A stretch of DNA of 53,291 bases. It comes from Rhabdonatronobacter sediminivivens. GTDB taxonomy: Bacteria > Pseudomonadota > Alphaproteobacteria > Rhodobacterales > Rhodobacteraceae. This document shows positions 1 through 8,297 of this stretch, piece by piece. A program made the position numbers and the translations under genes. Each line of letters starts with the position of its first letter. Within the stretch, counting starts at the first letter, position 1. A model generated the notes under the pieces. It did not search any database. It saw only the letters and a list, made by a program, of their open reading frames with translations, and was not told the DNA's origin. The stretch spans positions 1-53,291 of the forward strand of contig NZ_JACBXS010000026.1 in NCBI RefSeq assembly GCF_013415485.1. The letters are read 5' to 3'.

Positions 1-1
1 A

Positions 2-265
2 CACCCCGAGCCTACGGCTCAGGGAGAGCAACGCCACCCTTCATCCCAAAAAGTTCAACATCGACCGGGACATTCCCTGTTCGAAATCAGGCTGCCACGC
101 ACCGACGAAACCGACGCCTTGCTGGAGGATGCGGGCATTGAAACACTCGAATACAGCACGCGCTGGGCGCGCTACCGTATCCGCGTGACCGATAAGGACC
201 TCAAGACGCACACGGATCTGTTCAAGAGATTGATCGGTGAAGCCCGTGACCGGCGCGAGGGGTGA
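2..265 (+). pseudogene. 3' part of an unrecognised gene, apparently frameshifted
   Basis: The window opens inside a coding stretch. One frame reads plausibly up to about base 78, ending in FNIDRDIP. A second frame then continues LFEIRLPRTDETDALLEDAG and runs to a TGA at 263-265. The two parts join smoothly if one C is missing near base 77-79, so this is either a frameshifted gene or a base-calling error. I do not recognise the family. The stop overlaps the ATG of the next gene in the string TGATG, which suggests the two were once translated together. The 5' end lies outside the window. Confidence 0.45.
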
Positions 266-395
266 TGGCGCGCAACTTCAAGACTCAGCTTGCAGGGCAG
301 ATCGGCGAGAGCCTTGTCGTGGCAGAGCTTGGGCGGTGCGGCATTGTCGCGAACACTTTGGCAGGCAATGTTCCGGATATTGATCTTCTCGCCTA
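265..395 (+). pseudogene. Truncated PD-(D/E)XK endonuclease-like gene
   Basis: The protein begins MARNFKTQLAGQIGESLVVA and contains GNVPDIDLLAY. This resembles the N-terminus of small PD-(D/E)XK nuclease-fold proteins, in which a GE..V...L helix precedes a PDIDLLAY strand carrying a metal-binding Asp. Homology stops after LLAY at about base 393. The expected catalytic (Q/E)xK strand is absent, and the following bases match a transposase tail instead. The same frame stays open to 486 but then encodes nothing recognisable. I read it as a gene broken by an insertion whose remainder was lost. The family assignment is from pattern memory. Confidence 0.45.
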
Positions 396-512
396 TCGCA
401 CGACGATCTATGGCGCGCCGCGGGCATGTCTGCGATCTCTTCACCGAAGAGGAATGCTACAACTTCTTCAAGGCGGCGGGTTATGAAACCGATTGAGCGC
501 AACACGCTCTAG
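396..512 (+). mobile_element. Remnant of the 3' end of an IS630-type transposase
   Basis: One frame encodes DDLWRAAG and the adjacent frame, one base off, encodes HVCDLFTEEECYNFFKAAGY followed by ETD and a stop at 494-496. A C-terminus of the form LFTxEEC.N.FKAAGY is typical of IS630-family transposases. The frame slip inside it shows it is inactive. Just after the stop, GAGCG and CGCTC form a short inverted repeat around 496-510 that may belong to the element end. Only the last ~35 codons remain. The 5' boundary is estimated from where the upstream gene loses sense. Confidence 0.55.
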
Positions 513-622
513 CTTCCGTCCACGTCCGCCTGATTCCGAGACAAGCCTTGTCGAGGTGGGGGATATGTTGGGGGCAAGATTTTCAGCTTTTGCAATGAAA
601 GCAAGTGGTTAGGACACCGAAA

Positions 623-712
623 TGGCGGAGAGACAGGGATTCGAACCCTGGGACCCCGTAAAGGGTCAACGGTTTTCGAGACCGCCCCGTTCGACCACTC
701 CGGCACCTCTCC
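623..712 (-). tRNA. tRNA-Ser (anticodon CGA)
   Basis: On the minus strand a 90-nt tRNA runs from GGAGAGG to CCTGTCTCTCC-GCCA. It has the long variable arm of class II tRNAs, a T-loop GGTTCGAATCC and the anticodon loop CTCGAAA, giving anticodon CGA for UCG codons. The CCA end is encoded. Its gene faces away from the downstream DUF2059 gene. Confidence 0.95.
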
Positions 713-832
713 GATCCGGCGCGTCGATAAATGGGAACCGGTCCGGGTGCAAGGGGAATTTTGCAGGTTCCTTCGGCGCAACGCAGGTCCTACTCTGAGG
801 CCCTGGGTTTGGCGAGACTGGAGGCGCACGCC

Positions 833-1696
833 ATGGGATGCATCAGGGGAGGTAGCCGGGCAACTGCGCTGACCTTGGCTCTTGGCTTCGTGCTGCTGCT
901 CATGGCAGCCTCGATGGCGCGGAGCGATGAGCGGCTGGACATCGAAGCCCTGTCCTCGGCCTATCGCCTGCCTGCACTTTTCGAGGCGATCGCGCTGGAG
1001 GGGCGCGATGCGGCCGACGCCATTTCCGAGGAGGTTTTGCAGGGGCAGGGTGGGGCCTCGTGGAGGCGGGCGATCGATGATCTCTATGATCCCGACCGCA
1101 TGCTGGAGCGCTTCCTGGGCGTGCTTCACGCGGACCTAGAAGACCGCGCCGAGGTGCATCTTGCAGCCATGGAGTTCGCGCTTCGGCCCGAGGGTGCCGC
1201 AGTCATTACCACCGAACTCCGCGTCCGTGTCGAGCTTCGTGCCGAAGGCGCGGAACAAGCGATGCAGGCGGCCCTTGAGCAGGCACGCCGCAACGAAAGC
1301 GCCGATCTGGCCTTCGTGCGTGAGCGGATCCGGGTGAACAACCTGATAGAGCAGAATGTCTCGCTGGGGTTGAACGGGTCGCTGGCCTATTTCAGCGGGT
1401 TCATGGCGGCAGCGCCGCCGGGCATGGGGCTTTCGGAGGGTCAGATCGCCGCCGAGGTCTGGGGGCAGGAAGAAGAGATTCGCGCGGAAACCGTTGACTG
1501 GCTTGAAGGCTACCTTCTGCGCGCCTATTCCACGCTCAGCGACGAGGCGCGTGCGGCGTTGATGGCGCATGCGCGTTCGGCCGAGGGGGATGCCTTCAAC
1601 ACAGCCATGTTCCGCGCCTATGAAGTGACCTTTGCCGAATTGTCCGAGGCGTTGGGGAGCGCCGTCGGGCGTGCGCTGCAGATGCGCGAGCTTTAG
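833..1696 (+). CDS. DUF2059-type secreted/periplasmic protein
   Basis: 287 residues. I chose the ATG at 833 because the sequence from there has a signal-peptide layout: a short basic stretch (RGGSRA), a hydrophobic run (ALGFVLLLMAASMA) and a likely cleavage site near ARS. An upstream in-frame start at 731 adds only unlikely sequence. The mature part is helical and acidic. It follows the pattern of DUF2059 proteins of Rhodobacterales, with an YDP.RM..R motif, an IEQNVSLGLNGSLAYFSGF segment and an AEVWGQEEEIRAETVDWLEG segment. Family function is unknown. It precedes fabD by 121 bp without sign of a shared operon. Confidence 0.7.
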   Translation: MGCIRGGSRATALTLALGFVLLLMAASMARSDERLDIEALSSAYRLPALFEAIALEGRDAADAISEEVLQGQGGASWRRAIDDLYDPDRMLERFLGVLHADLEDRAEVHLAAMEFALRPEGAAVITTELRVRVELRAEGAEQAMQAALEQARRNESADLAFVRERIRVNNLIEQNVSLGLNGSLAYFSGFMAAAPPGMGLSEGQIAAEVWGQEEEIRAETVDWLEGYLLRAYSTLSDEARAALMAHARSAEGDAFNTAMFRAYEVTFAELSEALGSAVGRALQMREL

Positions 1697-1817
1697 CGGC
1701 ACCGCCGCGGGGGATCGCAGGACTGGCAAAGCGGGTTTCCGCGCCGCCTTCGGGGCGCTATAGCTGCAACCGCCGCCCGCGCCTGGGCGGGGATCATCGC
1801 CGCAAGGAGGGGACAGA

Positions 1818-2768
1818 ATGAGCCTGGCATTGGTATTTCCGGGGCAGGGGGCACAGACCATCGGCATGGGGCGGGCGCTGGCCGATAGCAGCCCCGCCGC
1901 GCGGGCGGTGTTTCAGGAGGTCGATGATGCCCTGGGTGAGGCGCTCTCGGCCCTTATCTGGAAGGGTGATATCGCCGAACTGACCCTGACCGCCAATGCC
2001 CAGCCTGCGTTGATGGCGACCAGCATGGCGACCCTGCGCGCGCTGGAGGCCGAGGGTTTCGACATCCGGCAGGCGGCATTCGTGGCCGGGCATTCGCTGG
2101 GCGAATACTCGGCCCTGGCCGCGGCCGGTGCGCTGAGCCTTGGCGACACGGCGCGTCTGTTGCGCATCCGTGGCCGCGCCATGCAGGAGGCTGTGCCCGT
2201 GGGGCAGGGCGCCATGGCGGCGCTGCTGGGGCTGGATTTCGGCTCTGCCAGCGAAATCGCCGCCGAAGCGGCGCAGGGTCAGATCTGCCAGGCGGCCAAT
2301 GACAACGATCCCGCCCAGGTGGTGGTCTCGGGTGACAAGGCGGCGGTCGAACGTGCGGTGGAACTGGCCAAGGCCCGGGGCGCGCGGCGAGCGGTGCTGC
2401 TGCCGGTGTCCGCCCCCTTCCATTGCGCCCTGATGCAACCCGCCGCCGATGCCATGGCCGCGGCGCTCGCCGATGTTGCCGTAAAGGCCCCCGCCGTGCC
2501 GCTGGTGGCCAATGTCCGGGCCGAGGCCGTGAGCGACCCGGATACGATTCGCCGCCTGCTGGTGGAGCAGGTGACAGGATCGGTGCGCTGGCGCGAATCG
2601 ATGGTCTGGATGACCGGGCAGGGCGTGACGCAGTTCTGGGAGGTCGGCGCGGGCAAGGCGCTTTCGGGCATGATCAAGCGCGTGGCCAAGGGGGCCGAGA
2701 CCCGCGCCATCGCCAGCCCCGAAGATGTCGCCGGGGCCATGGACTCCCTGTCCGGGGACAGTGCCTGA
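1818..2768 (+). CDS. fabD: Malonyl-CoA:ACP transacylase
   Basis: 316 residues, normal length for FabD. The enzyme moves the malonyl group from CoA to acyl carrier protein for fatty acid elongation in the cytoplasm. Visible landmarks are FPGQGAQ near the N-terminus (oxyanion region), the nucleophile in GHSLGEYSALAAAG (Ser93), the conserved Arg in RGRAMQ (about 118), and the catalytic His in SAPFHCALM (about 202). A strong ribosome site AAGGAGG lies about 9 bases before the ATG. In many genomes fabD sits next to fabG-acpP-fabF; here it stands alone and is followed by a hairpin terminator. Confidence 0.95.
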   Translation: MSLALVFPGQGAQTIGMGRALADSSPAARAVFQEVDDALGEALSALIWKGDIAELTLTANAQPALMATSMATLRALEAEGFDIRQAAFVAGHSLGEYSALAAAGALSLGDTARLLRIRGRAMQEAVPVGQGAMAALLGLDFGSASEIAAEAAQGQICQAANDNDPAQVVVSGDKAAVERAVELAKARGARRAVLLPVSAPFHCALMQPAADAMAAALADVAVKAPAVPLVANVRAEAVSDPDTIRRLLVEQVTGSVRWRESMVWMTGQGVTQFWEVGAGKALSGMIKRVAKGAETRAIASPEDVAGAMDSLSGDSA

Positions 2769-2813
2769 TTCCCGGGACCCCTGCCTGGCGCCTTGACTGT
2801 GACATGAAGGTAA

Positions 2814-2860
2814 CGGCGCACGGCTCAACTCCGTGCGCCGGGGCCTGTTTATGCCCCTTT
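2814..2860 (+). terminator. Terminator after fabD
   Basis: CGGCGCACGG (2814-2823) and CCGTGCGCCG (2831-2840) form a perfect 10-bp stem with a 7-base loop. A second small stem GGGGC/GCCCC (2840-2844 with 2853-2857) ends in TTT. The pair lies 45 bases after the fabD stop. Confidence 0.65.
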
Positions 2861-3022
2861 AACCACTTTGTCAGGATGCGGGGGCATCTCTCTTTCGCAT
2901 GGGGAAAATTCGGTTTCGCGGCGCGGGGCCGGGCGCGCGCAGGGTGTTCCGGCGCGGTGTGGTGCCGGGATGACTGCCCGGAGGTCAAGCCCAATATCAG
3001 GGGCAGACTCGTAAAAAAGAGA
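2861..3022. other. Intergenic stretch with no gene seen
   Basis: Between the fabD terminator and the nrdJ regulatory region I find no convincing coding frame, RNA gene or riboswitch. I looked specifically for a cobalamin riboswitch, which would suit a B12-dependent enzyme, and did not see the B12-box core. Confidence 0.5.
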
Positions 3023-3042
3023 TTGACGACCGCGTGCAAAAT

Positions 3043-3090
3043 CCCCCAATTAGTATGGCGCCGCAGGGGGTCACACTAGATGTAGTTCGT
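3043..3090 (+). promoter_or_regulatory. Candidate NrdR operator pair upstream of nrdJ
   Basis: ACTAGATGTAGT at 3075-3086 is an inverted repeat (ACTA...TAGT) resembling an NrdR box, and it extends as CACACTAGATGTAGTTCGTG. A second, weaker half site TAGT occurs at 3051-3054 in CAATTAGTATGG, exactly 32 bp upstream of the matching TAGT at 3083-3086. NrdR boxes usually come in pairs about 31-32 bp apart near ribonucleotide reductase promoters. A -35-like TTGACG is at 3023-3028, but I cannot place a convincing -10 at the right distance. Confidence 0.5.
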
Positions 3091-3269
3091 GACCCGCCGG
3101 GGCAGGGAGACAGCAACCCACAAGATGACAGGGCGCTTTCGCAGCGCGCTGCCCATGCGCCACAGGCAACTGTGGCGCGTCCGTTTCTGCTGACCCTGTG
3201 ACCGGCCTGCGTTGCGCGGGACGTCAAGAACGCCGGACAGGCCCGGCACAGGCAGAAGGGGACAGGAAC

Positions 3270-6200
3270 GTGAAGATCGAGCGCAGATTCACCACCGCAG
3301 GCCAGGACGCATATGCGGCGCTGGAATTCACCACCACCGTATCGGAAATCCGCAACCCGGACGGCACAGTGGTTTTCCGCAACGATGCCGTGGAAGTGCC
3401 CAAGGGCTGGAGCCAAGTGGCTTCGGACGTGATTGCGCAGAAGTATTTTCGCAAGGCCGGTGTGCCCGCGCGGCTGAAAAAGGTGCGCGAGAAGGGCGTG
3501 CCAGAGTTCCTGTGGCGCTCGGTCGCGGATGAGGCTGCGCTGGCCGAACTGCCTGAGGACGCGCGCAGCACGGGCGAAAGCTCGGCCCGGCAAGTGTTCG
3601 ACCGGCTGGCCGGTGCCTGGGCCTATTGGGGCTGGAAGGGTGGGTATTTCACCGACGAATCCGATGCCCGCGCCTATTTCGACGAGATGCGCTACATGCT
3701 GGCCGCGCAGATGGCGGCCCCCAACAGCCCGCAGTGGTTCAACACCGGGCTGCACTGGGCCTATGGCATCGACGGGCCGGGGCAGGGGCATTTCTACGTG
3801 GACCCGTTCACCCACAAGCTTGTGGCCTCGAAATCCGCCTATGAGCACCCCCAGCCGCATGCCTGTTTCATCCAGAGCGTCAGCGATGATCTGGTCAATG
3901 ACGGCGGCATCATGGACCTCTGGGTGCGCGAGGCGCGCCTGTTCAAGTATGGTTCCGGCACCGGGACCAATTTCAGCTCACTGCGTGGTGAAGGTGAGAA
4001 ACTGTCGGGCGGCGGTAAATCCTCCGGGTTGATGGGTTTCCTGAAGATCGGTGATCGGGCTGCTGGCGCGATCAAGTCGGGCGGGACCACGCGCCGCGCG
4101 GCCAAGATGGTCATTTGTGACATGGACCATCCCGATATCGAGGAATTCATCAACTGGAAGGTGATCGAAGAACAAAAGGTCGCCTCTCTTGTTGCCGGCT
4201 CCAAACTGCACGAAGCGCGCCTGAACGAGATATTCGGCGCGATCCGGGCATGGGATGGCAGCACGGAGGATGCCGTTGATCCGACGAAGAACCCCGCGCT
4301 GAAAGCCGCGATCAAGGCCGCCAAGAAGGCCATGATCCCCGAAACCTATGTCGGCCGCGTGCTGCAATACGCCCGGCAAGGCTATGACAGCATTGAATTT
4401 CCCACCTATGACACCGATTGGGACTCCGAGGCCTATGTGACCGTTTCGGGGCAGAACTCCAACAACTCGGTCCGGGTGACGGATGCCTTCCTGCAGGCGG
4501 TCAAGGAGGATGCGGATTGGGAGCTGCTGCGCCGCACCGATGGCAAGGTCGCCAAGACCGTCAAGGCGCGCGAGCTGTGGGATCAGGTCGGCCACGCCGC
4601 CTGGGCCTGCGCTGACCCCGGCATCCAGTTCCATGATACGGTGAACGCCTGGCACACCTGCCCGGCGGATGGCGCCATCCGCGGCTCCAACCCCTGCAGC
4701 GAATACATGTTCCTGGATGACACGGCCTGCAACCTGGCCTCGATGAACCTGTTGAAATTCTATGATGGCAAGGCGTTTGACGGCGAAGCCTATACCCACG
4801 CCACCCGGCTCTGGACCGTGACGCTGGAAATCAGCGTGATGATGGCGCAGTTCCCATCGAAGGAGATCGCGCGGCGCTCTTACGAGTTCCGCACCCTTGG
4901 GCTTGGCTATGCCAATATCGGCGGACTGCTGATGAACATGGGGCTGGGCTACGATTCGCCCGAGGGCCGCGCGCTCTGCGGGGCGCTGACCGCGCTGATG
5001 ACCGGGGTGAGCTATGCCACCTCGGCCGAGATGGCGGGCGAACTGGGCGCCTTCCCGGGCTATGCCAGGAACGCCGATCACATGCTGCGCGTGATCCGCA
5101 ACCATCGCCGCGCCGCCCACGGCGCCACCGACTATGAGGGCGTCAACGTCCCCCCCGTGGCGCTGGATGCCGCCCACTGCCCCGACGCGCTTCTGGTGAA
5201 CATGGCCCGCGCCGCCTGGGATGAGGCGCTCTCGCTGGGCGAGGCGCATGGCTACCGCAACGCGCAGGCCACGGTGATCGCGCCCACCGGCACCATCGGG
5301 CTGGTCATGGATTGCGACACCACCGGGATCGAACCTGACTTCGCGCTGGTGAAGTTCAAGAAACTGGCCGGCGGCGGCTATTTCAAGATCATCAACCAGT
5401 CGGTCCCCGCCGCCCTGCGCAAGATGGGCTACCCCGAAGCCGAGATCGCCGAGATCATCGCTCATGCCGTGGGCCATGGCAGCCTGGGCCAGGCGCCGGG
5501 GATCAACCACACATCGCTGGTGGGCCACGGCTTCGGCCCCGAGGAGCTGAAGAAGGTCGAGGCTGCCCTGCCCGCCGCCTTCGACATCCGCTTCGTCTTC
5601 AACCAGTGGACCCTGGGTGAGGATTTCTGCCGCGACACGCTGGGCATCCCGGCGGCGCAGCTGGATGATCCGGGCTTTGACCTGCTGCGCCATCTGGGCT
5701 TCACCCGCGCCCAGGTCGAGGCCGCCAACGACCATGTCTGCGGCACCATGACCCTGGAAGGCGCACCACACCTGAAGCCCGAACATTACAGCGTCTTCGA
5801 CTGCGCCAACCCCTGCGGCAAGAAGGGCACGCGCTTTCTGTCGGTGGACAGCCACATCCACATGATGGCCGCGGCGCAGAGCTTCATCTCGGGGGCGATC
5901 TCCAAGACGATCAACATGCCGAATTCGGCTTCGATCGAAGAAACGCTGGCCGCGTACGAACTCAGCCACTCGCTGGGGATCAAGGCCAACGCGCTTTACC
6001 GCGACGGGTCCAAACTGTCGCAGCCGCTGGCCGCCGCCCTGATCGAGGATGACGAGGAGGCCGAAGAGATCTTCGAGACCGGCACGCCACAGGAAAAGGC
6101 GCAGGTGCTGGCCGAGAAGATCGTGGAGAAGGTCATCGTCAAGGAGGTCGTCCGCCGCCACCGTGACAAGCTGCCCGAACGGCGCAAGGGCTACACCCAG

Positions 6201-6920
6201 AAAGCCATCGTCGGCGGCCACAAGGTCTATCTGCGCACCGGCGAATATGGCGACGGCAAGCTGGGCGAGATCTTCATCGACATGCACAAGGAAGGTGCGG
6301 GCTTCCGCGCGATGATGAACAATTTCGCCATCGCCGTGTCCATGGGCCTGCAATATGGCGTGCCGCTGGAGGAATTCGTGGACGCCTTCACCTTCACCCG
6401 GTTCGAACCGGCGGGGATGGTGCAGGGGAATGACAGCATCAAGAACGCCACCTCGATCCTGGATTACATCTTCCGCGAACTGGCGGTGAGCTATCTGGAC
6501 CGCACCGATCTGGCCCATGTCAAACCCACCGGCACCAGCTTCGACGACCTGGGCGCGGGCGAGAAGGAGGGCCAGCGCAACGTGGCCGATGTCAGCGACG
6601 AGGCTGCCAACCGCGGGCTGGAAGTGCTGCGCCAGATCAGCTCCTCGGGCTATCTGCGCAAGCGGATGCCGCAGGAGCTGATGGTGCTGCAGGGCGGCCA
6701 GGCCGCCGGTTTCTTCAGCGAGGGCGCCGCCACCTACAAGGTCGCCGCCGCGACCGAGGTGAGCGAGACCCTCAGTGTCGCAACCCTGGACCCCCGCGCC
6801 AAGGCCCGGATGCAAGGCTATGAAGGCGACCCCTGCGGCGAATGCGGCAACTACACGCTGGTGCGCAACGGCACCTGCATGAAGTGCAACACCTGCGGGT
6901 CAACGAGCGGGTGTAGCTGA
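3270..6920 (+). CDS. nrdJ: Vitamin B12-dependent (class II) ribonucleotide reductase
   Basis: 1216 residues. It reduces ribonucleotides to deoxyribonucleotides using adenosylcobalamin, without needing oxygen. The start is taken as GTG 3270 ([20 protein letters not shown]), which matches how the family begins and has AGGGGACAGG just upstream; the frame is open further back to 3198 without family sequence. Landmarks include [37 protein letters not shown], the active-site stretch [20 protein letters not shown] and, at the C-terminus, a cysteine-rich tail (CGECGNY...CMKCNTCG, residues 1189-1216) that probably carries redox or zinc cysteines. Length is normal and I see no intein. Its last 86 bases are duplicated at 7499-7584. 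Confidence 0.96.
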   Translation: MKIERRFTTAGQDAYAALEFTTTVSEIRNPDGTVVFRNDAVEVPKGWSQVASDVIAQKYFRKAGVPARLKKVREKGVPEFLWRSVADEAALAELPEDARSTGESSARQVFDRLAGAWAYWGWKGGYFTDESDARAYFDEMRYMLAAQMAAPNSPQWFNTGLHWAYGIDGPGQGHFYVDPFTHKLVASKSAYEHPQPHACFIQSVSDDLVNDGGIMDLWVREARLFKYGSGTGTNFSSLRGEGEKLSGGGKSSGLMGFLKIGDRAAGAIKSGGTTRRAAKMVICDMDHPDIEEFINWKVIEEQKVASLVAGSKLHEARLNEIFGAIRAWDGSTEDAVDPTKNPALKAAIKAAKKAMIPETYVGRVLQYARQGYDSIEFPTYDTDWDSEAYVTVSGQNSNNSVRVTDAFLQAVKEDADWELLRRTDGKVAKTVKARELWDQVGHAAWACADPGIQFHDTVNAWHTCPADGAIRGSNPCSEYMFLDDTACNLASMNLLKFYDGKAFDGEAYTHATRLWTVTLEISVMMAQFPSKEIARRSYEFRTLGLGYANIGGLLMNMGLGYDSPEGRALCGALTALMTGVSYATSAEMAGELGAFPGYARNADHMLRVIRNHRRAAHGATDYEGVNVPPVALDAAHCPDALLVNMARAAWDEALSLGEAHGYRNAQATVIAPTGTIGLVMDCDTTGIEPDFALVKFKKLAGGGYFKIINQSVPAALRKMGYPEAEIAEIIAHAVGHGSLGQAPGINHTSLVGHGFGPEELKKVEAALPAAFDIRFVFNQWTLGEDFCRDTLGIPAAQLDDPGFDLLRHLGFTRAQVEAANDHVCGTMTLEGAPHLKPEHYSVFDCANPCGKKGTRFLSVDSHIHMMAAAQSFISGAISKTINMPNSASIEETLAAYELSHSLGIKANALYRDGSKLSQPLAAALIEDDEEAEEIFETGTPQEKAQVLAEKIVEKVIVKEVVRRHRDKLPERRKGYTQKAIVGGHKVYLRTGEYGDGKLGEIFIDMHKEGAGFRAMMNNFAIAVSMGLQYGVPLEEFVDAFTFTRFEPAGMVQGNDSIKNATSILDYIFRELAVSYLDRTDLAHVKPTGTSFDDLGAGEKEGQRNVADVSDEAANRGLEVLRQISSSGYLRKRMPQELMVLQGGQAAGFFSEGAATYKVAAATEVSETLSVATLDPRAKARMQGYEGDPCGECGNYTLVRNGTCMKCNTCGSTSGCS
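6835..6920 (+). repeat. Direct repeat, left copy (native 3' end of nrdJ)
   Basis: This 86-bp segment encodes the cysteine-rich C-terminus and stop of NrdJ. It is repeated at 7499-7584 (offset 664 bp) with three mismatches: G/A in the codon pair GTGCGC/GTACGC, C/T in GCGGGT/GTGGGT, and C/G just before the stop. Together with the right copy it brackets the ImmA/IrrE-family gene. Confidence 0.95.
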
Positions 6921-6955
6921 GGAGAAAGTCGGGTGCGTTTGGAGGGAACCAAGCC

Positions 6956-7489
6956 ATGACGATATTATCGCTTAATCGGTTCTTTGAGCGTGCCCGACTC
7001 CCCGAATCTCATCGAAAGCAGTTTCGAAACTTTAATTTTGGGATGTGTGGTCGCGAGGCGCCGCCTTCGGTTCGAGAGCTGGCACTTTCCCTCGGTTTCG
7101 ACATCGCAGAAGTTCAAATGCGCCAAAAGGATCGGGGGAGACTTGTCCGCGATCCTTTCTCCCGCAATGGTTATTTGATTGAGGTCAATCAGAGCGACGA
7201 CGTATGTACGCGCCGATGGACTGTATTGCATGAGATCGCCCACGCTTACCTACATCAGAGTGATAACCTGCTTGCTGGCCCAAAGTATCGAGCGGGCTTC
7301 GTGCATTTCTACGATGAAGAAGAGCGCCGAGAAGAACGAGAAGCAAATTTGGTCGTTGAAGCCATCGTTTTTGGAGAGGGAGCATTGGACGGTGCGATTG
7401 GTTTGTACGGGCGCGATGAAAGATCCCTTTGTCGGCATTTTGGCGTTAACCCCATGCCTTTGAATATTGCGTTGCAAAAGCTGCCCTGA
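6956..7489 (+). CDS. ImmA/IrrE-family zinc metallopeptidase, orphan, inserted behind nrdJ
   Basis: 177 residues. The zinc site is plain: HEIAHAYLH at residues 92-100 (HExxH), followed by EREAN (127-131), which supplies the third ligand Glu as in ImmA/IrrE (peptidase M78) proteins. Before it come SVRELALSLGFDI and NGYLIEVNQSDDVCTRRWTV, also typical of the family. Known members cleave or inactivate a partner HTH repressor (ImmA-ImmR, IrrE/PprI-DdrO); no such partner gene lies nearby. The ATG has a good site, GGAGGG, about 9 bases upstream. The gene starts 35 bases after the nrdJ stop, so readthrough from nrdJ is likely. Its codons are clearly more AT-rich than its neighbours (for example ATATTATCGCTTAATCG at the start), which suggests acquisition from outside. 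Its stop (7487-7489) lies 9 bases before the right repeat. Confidence 0.85.
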   Translation: MTILSLNRFFERARLPESHRKQFRNFNFGMCGREAPPSVRELALSLGFDIAEVQMRQKDRGRLVRDPFSRNGYLIEVNQSDDVCTRRWTVLHEIAHAYLHQSDNLLAGPKYRAGFVHFYDEEERREEREANLVVEAIVFGEGALDGAIGLYGRDERSLCRHFGVNPMPLNIALQKLP

Positions 7490-7498
7490 CCTGTGGCG

Positions 7499-7584
7499 GC
7501 GGCGAATGCGGCAACTACACGCTGGTACGCAACGGCACCTGCATGAAGTGCAACACCTGCGGGTCAACGAGTGGGTGTAGGTGA
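7499..7584 (+). repeat. Direct repeat, right copy (duplicated nrdJ 3' end)
   Basis: It matches 6835-6920 at 83 of 86 positions and ends in its own in-frame TGA, encoding the same cysteine-rich tail ending GCR instead of GCS. Similarity may reach a little further left: GACC..TG.GGCG occurs in both, but the right copy has extra GCG bases. It has no start codon or ribosome site, so it is a gene fragment. It probably marks the original nrdJ end, because the first hairpin terminator occurs after it. Confidence 0.93.
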
Positions 7585-8011
7585 AGCCAGGGACAGGTCG
7601 CCGGGCAATGTCCGGCGGATGTCGCTCTGACGAAACCATCCGGCAGCAGAGGTCCCCCGAGGCAACCAGTGCGTTTGTCTCGGGGGACTTTGGTTGTGAT
7701 CAGATCCGGTTGAAAGGCATTGAGTCCGCTCGGCCCCCCATGCTTGGATCGGCGTGCCTGCCTGTGGTCGACCGCGCATGTCGGCCGGGCGGGATTGGAC
7801 ATCCTGCTACCTCAGGCACTGTCATGGCCGCAGGCGGGTCATCGTTCAGGCCGGCATCCAACTGGGCTGGTACCGAATCGAACGACACCTGTGCCTTTGG
7901 CGCTCCCCGCTGCAGGACGCGCAGGCCTCTGTCCGAATGCACATGTCCGACGCCTCAGAGCGGCAGCGAGCTATGCGGGAAGGGTACTCTAGGGAGGGGG
8001 TTGAAGAAGAC
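7585..8011. other. Intergenic region, no gene recognised
   Basis: 427 bases between the right nrdJ repeat and tRNA-Thr. Several frames are open, but none has a ribosome site or a recognisable protein, and one apparent protein simply reads through the tRNA. The only clear structure is the hairpin at 7652-7688. Confidence 0.5.
7652..7693 (+). terminator. Hairpin, probable original nrdJ terminator
   Basis: GTCCCCCGAG (7652-7661) pairs perfectly with CTCGGGGGAC (7679-7688), and the stem can continue with partial pairing of GCAAC to GTTTG. TTTGG follows. It lies 67 bases after the duplicated nrdJ end, so it would terminate nrdJ plus the inserted gene. Confidence 0.5.
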
Positions 8012-8087
8012 TGGTGCCGCTGAAGGGACTCGAACCCCCGACCCCATCATTACGAATGACGTGCTCTACCAGCTGAGCTACAGCGGC
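8012..8087 (-). tRNA. tRNA-Thr (anticodon CGT)
   Basis: 76 nt on the minus strand, GCCGCTGTAGCTCAGCTGG to CAGCGGCACCA. The D-loop, the T-loop GGTTCGAGTCC and the anticodon loop TTCGTAA are all clear. The CCA is encoded. Confidence 0.95.
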
Positions 8088-8268
8088 AATCCTTCTTCCG
8101 AGCGAGGCTCTACTATGGCGCTTCGAGTTGCACAAGCCCCTATCCAATGCATGGAGTTCATTCGGCTTTGTCCCGAAGCCAGGGGCCGTCGATGCAGATG
8201 ATGGCCCGCGTGTTTTCCGGCTGATCTTGACAGTCAGGCCAACAACAATGCGGCGCCCGGGGCGAATG

Positions 8269-8291
8269 CCCTCCCCCGGGCAGGGGGAGGG
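8269..8291 (-). terminator. GC hairpin after hemY
   Basis: CCCTCCCCC (8269-8277) and GGGGGAGGG (8283-8291) form a 9-bp stem with a 5-base loop, just past the hemY stop at 8298 on the minus strand. There is no T-run, so its action as a terminator is uncertain. Confidence 0.4.
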
Positions 8292-8297
8292 GCAGGG

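Noticed and set aside
2769..3269. Cobalamin riboswitch before the B12-dependent nrdJ
   Set aside because: No B12-box core or paired framework is visible; the NrdR-like palindrome explains the region better.
3978..6815. A 945-codon open frame on the minus strand opposite nrdJ
   Set aside because: It is the mirror of a high-GC gene: no ribosome site, His/Gln/Arg-rich composition and no recognisable domain, while the plus strand encodes full NrdJ.
7581..8201. A 206-codon frame containing GAAEGTRTPDPIITNDVLYQ
   Set aside because: That string is the usual artefact of translating through a tRNA gene; here it crosses tRNA-Thr at 8012-8087.
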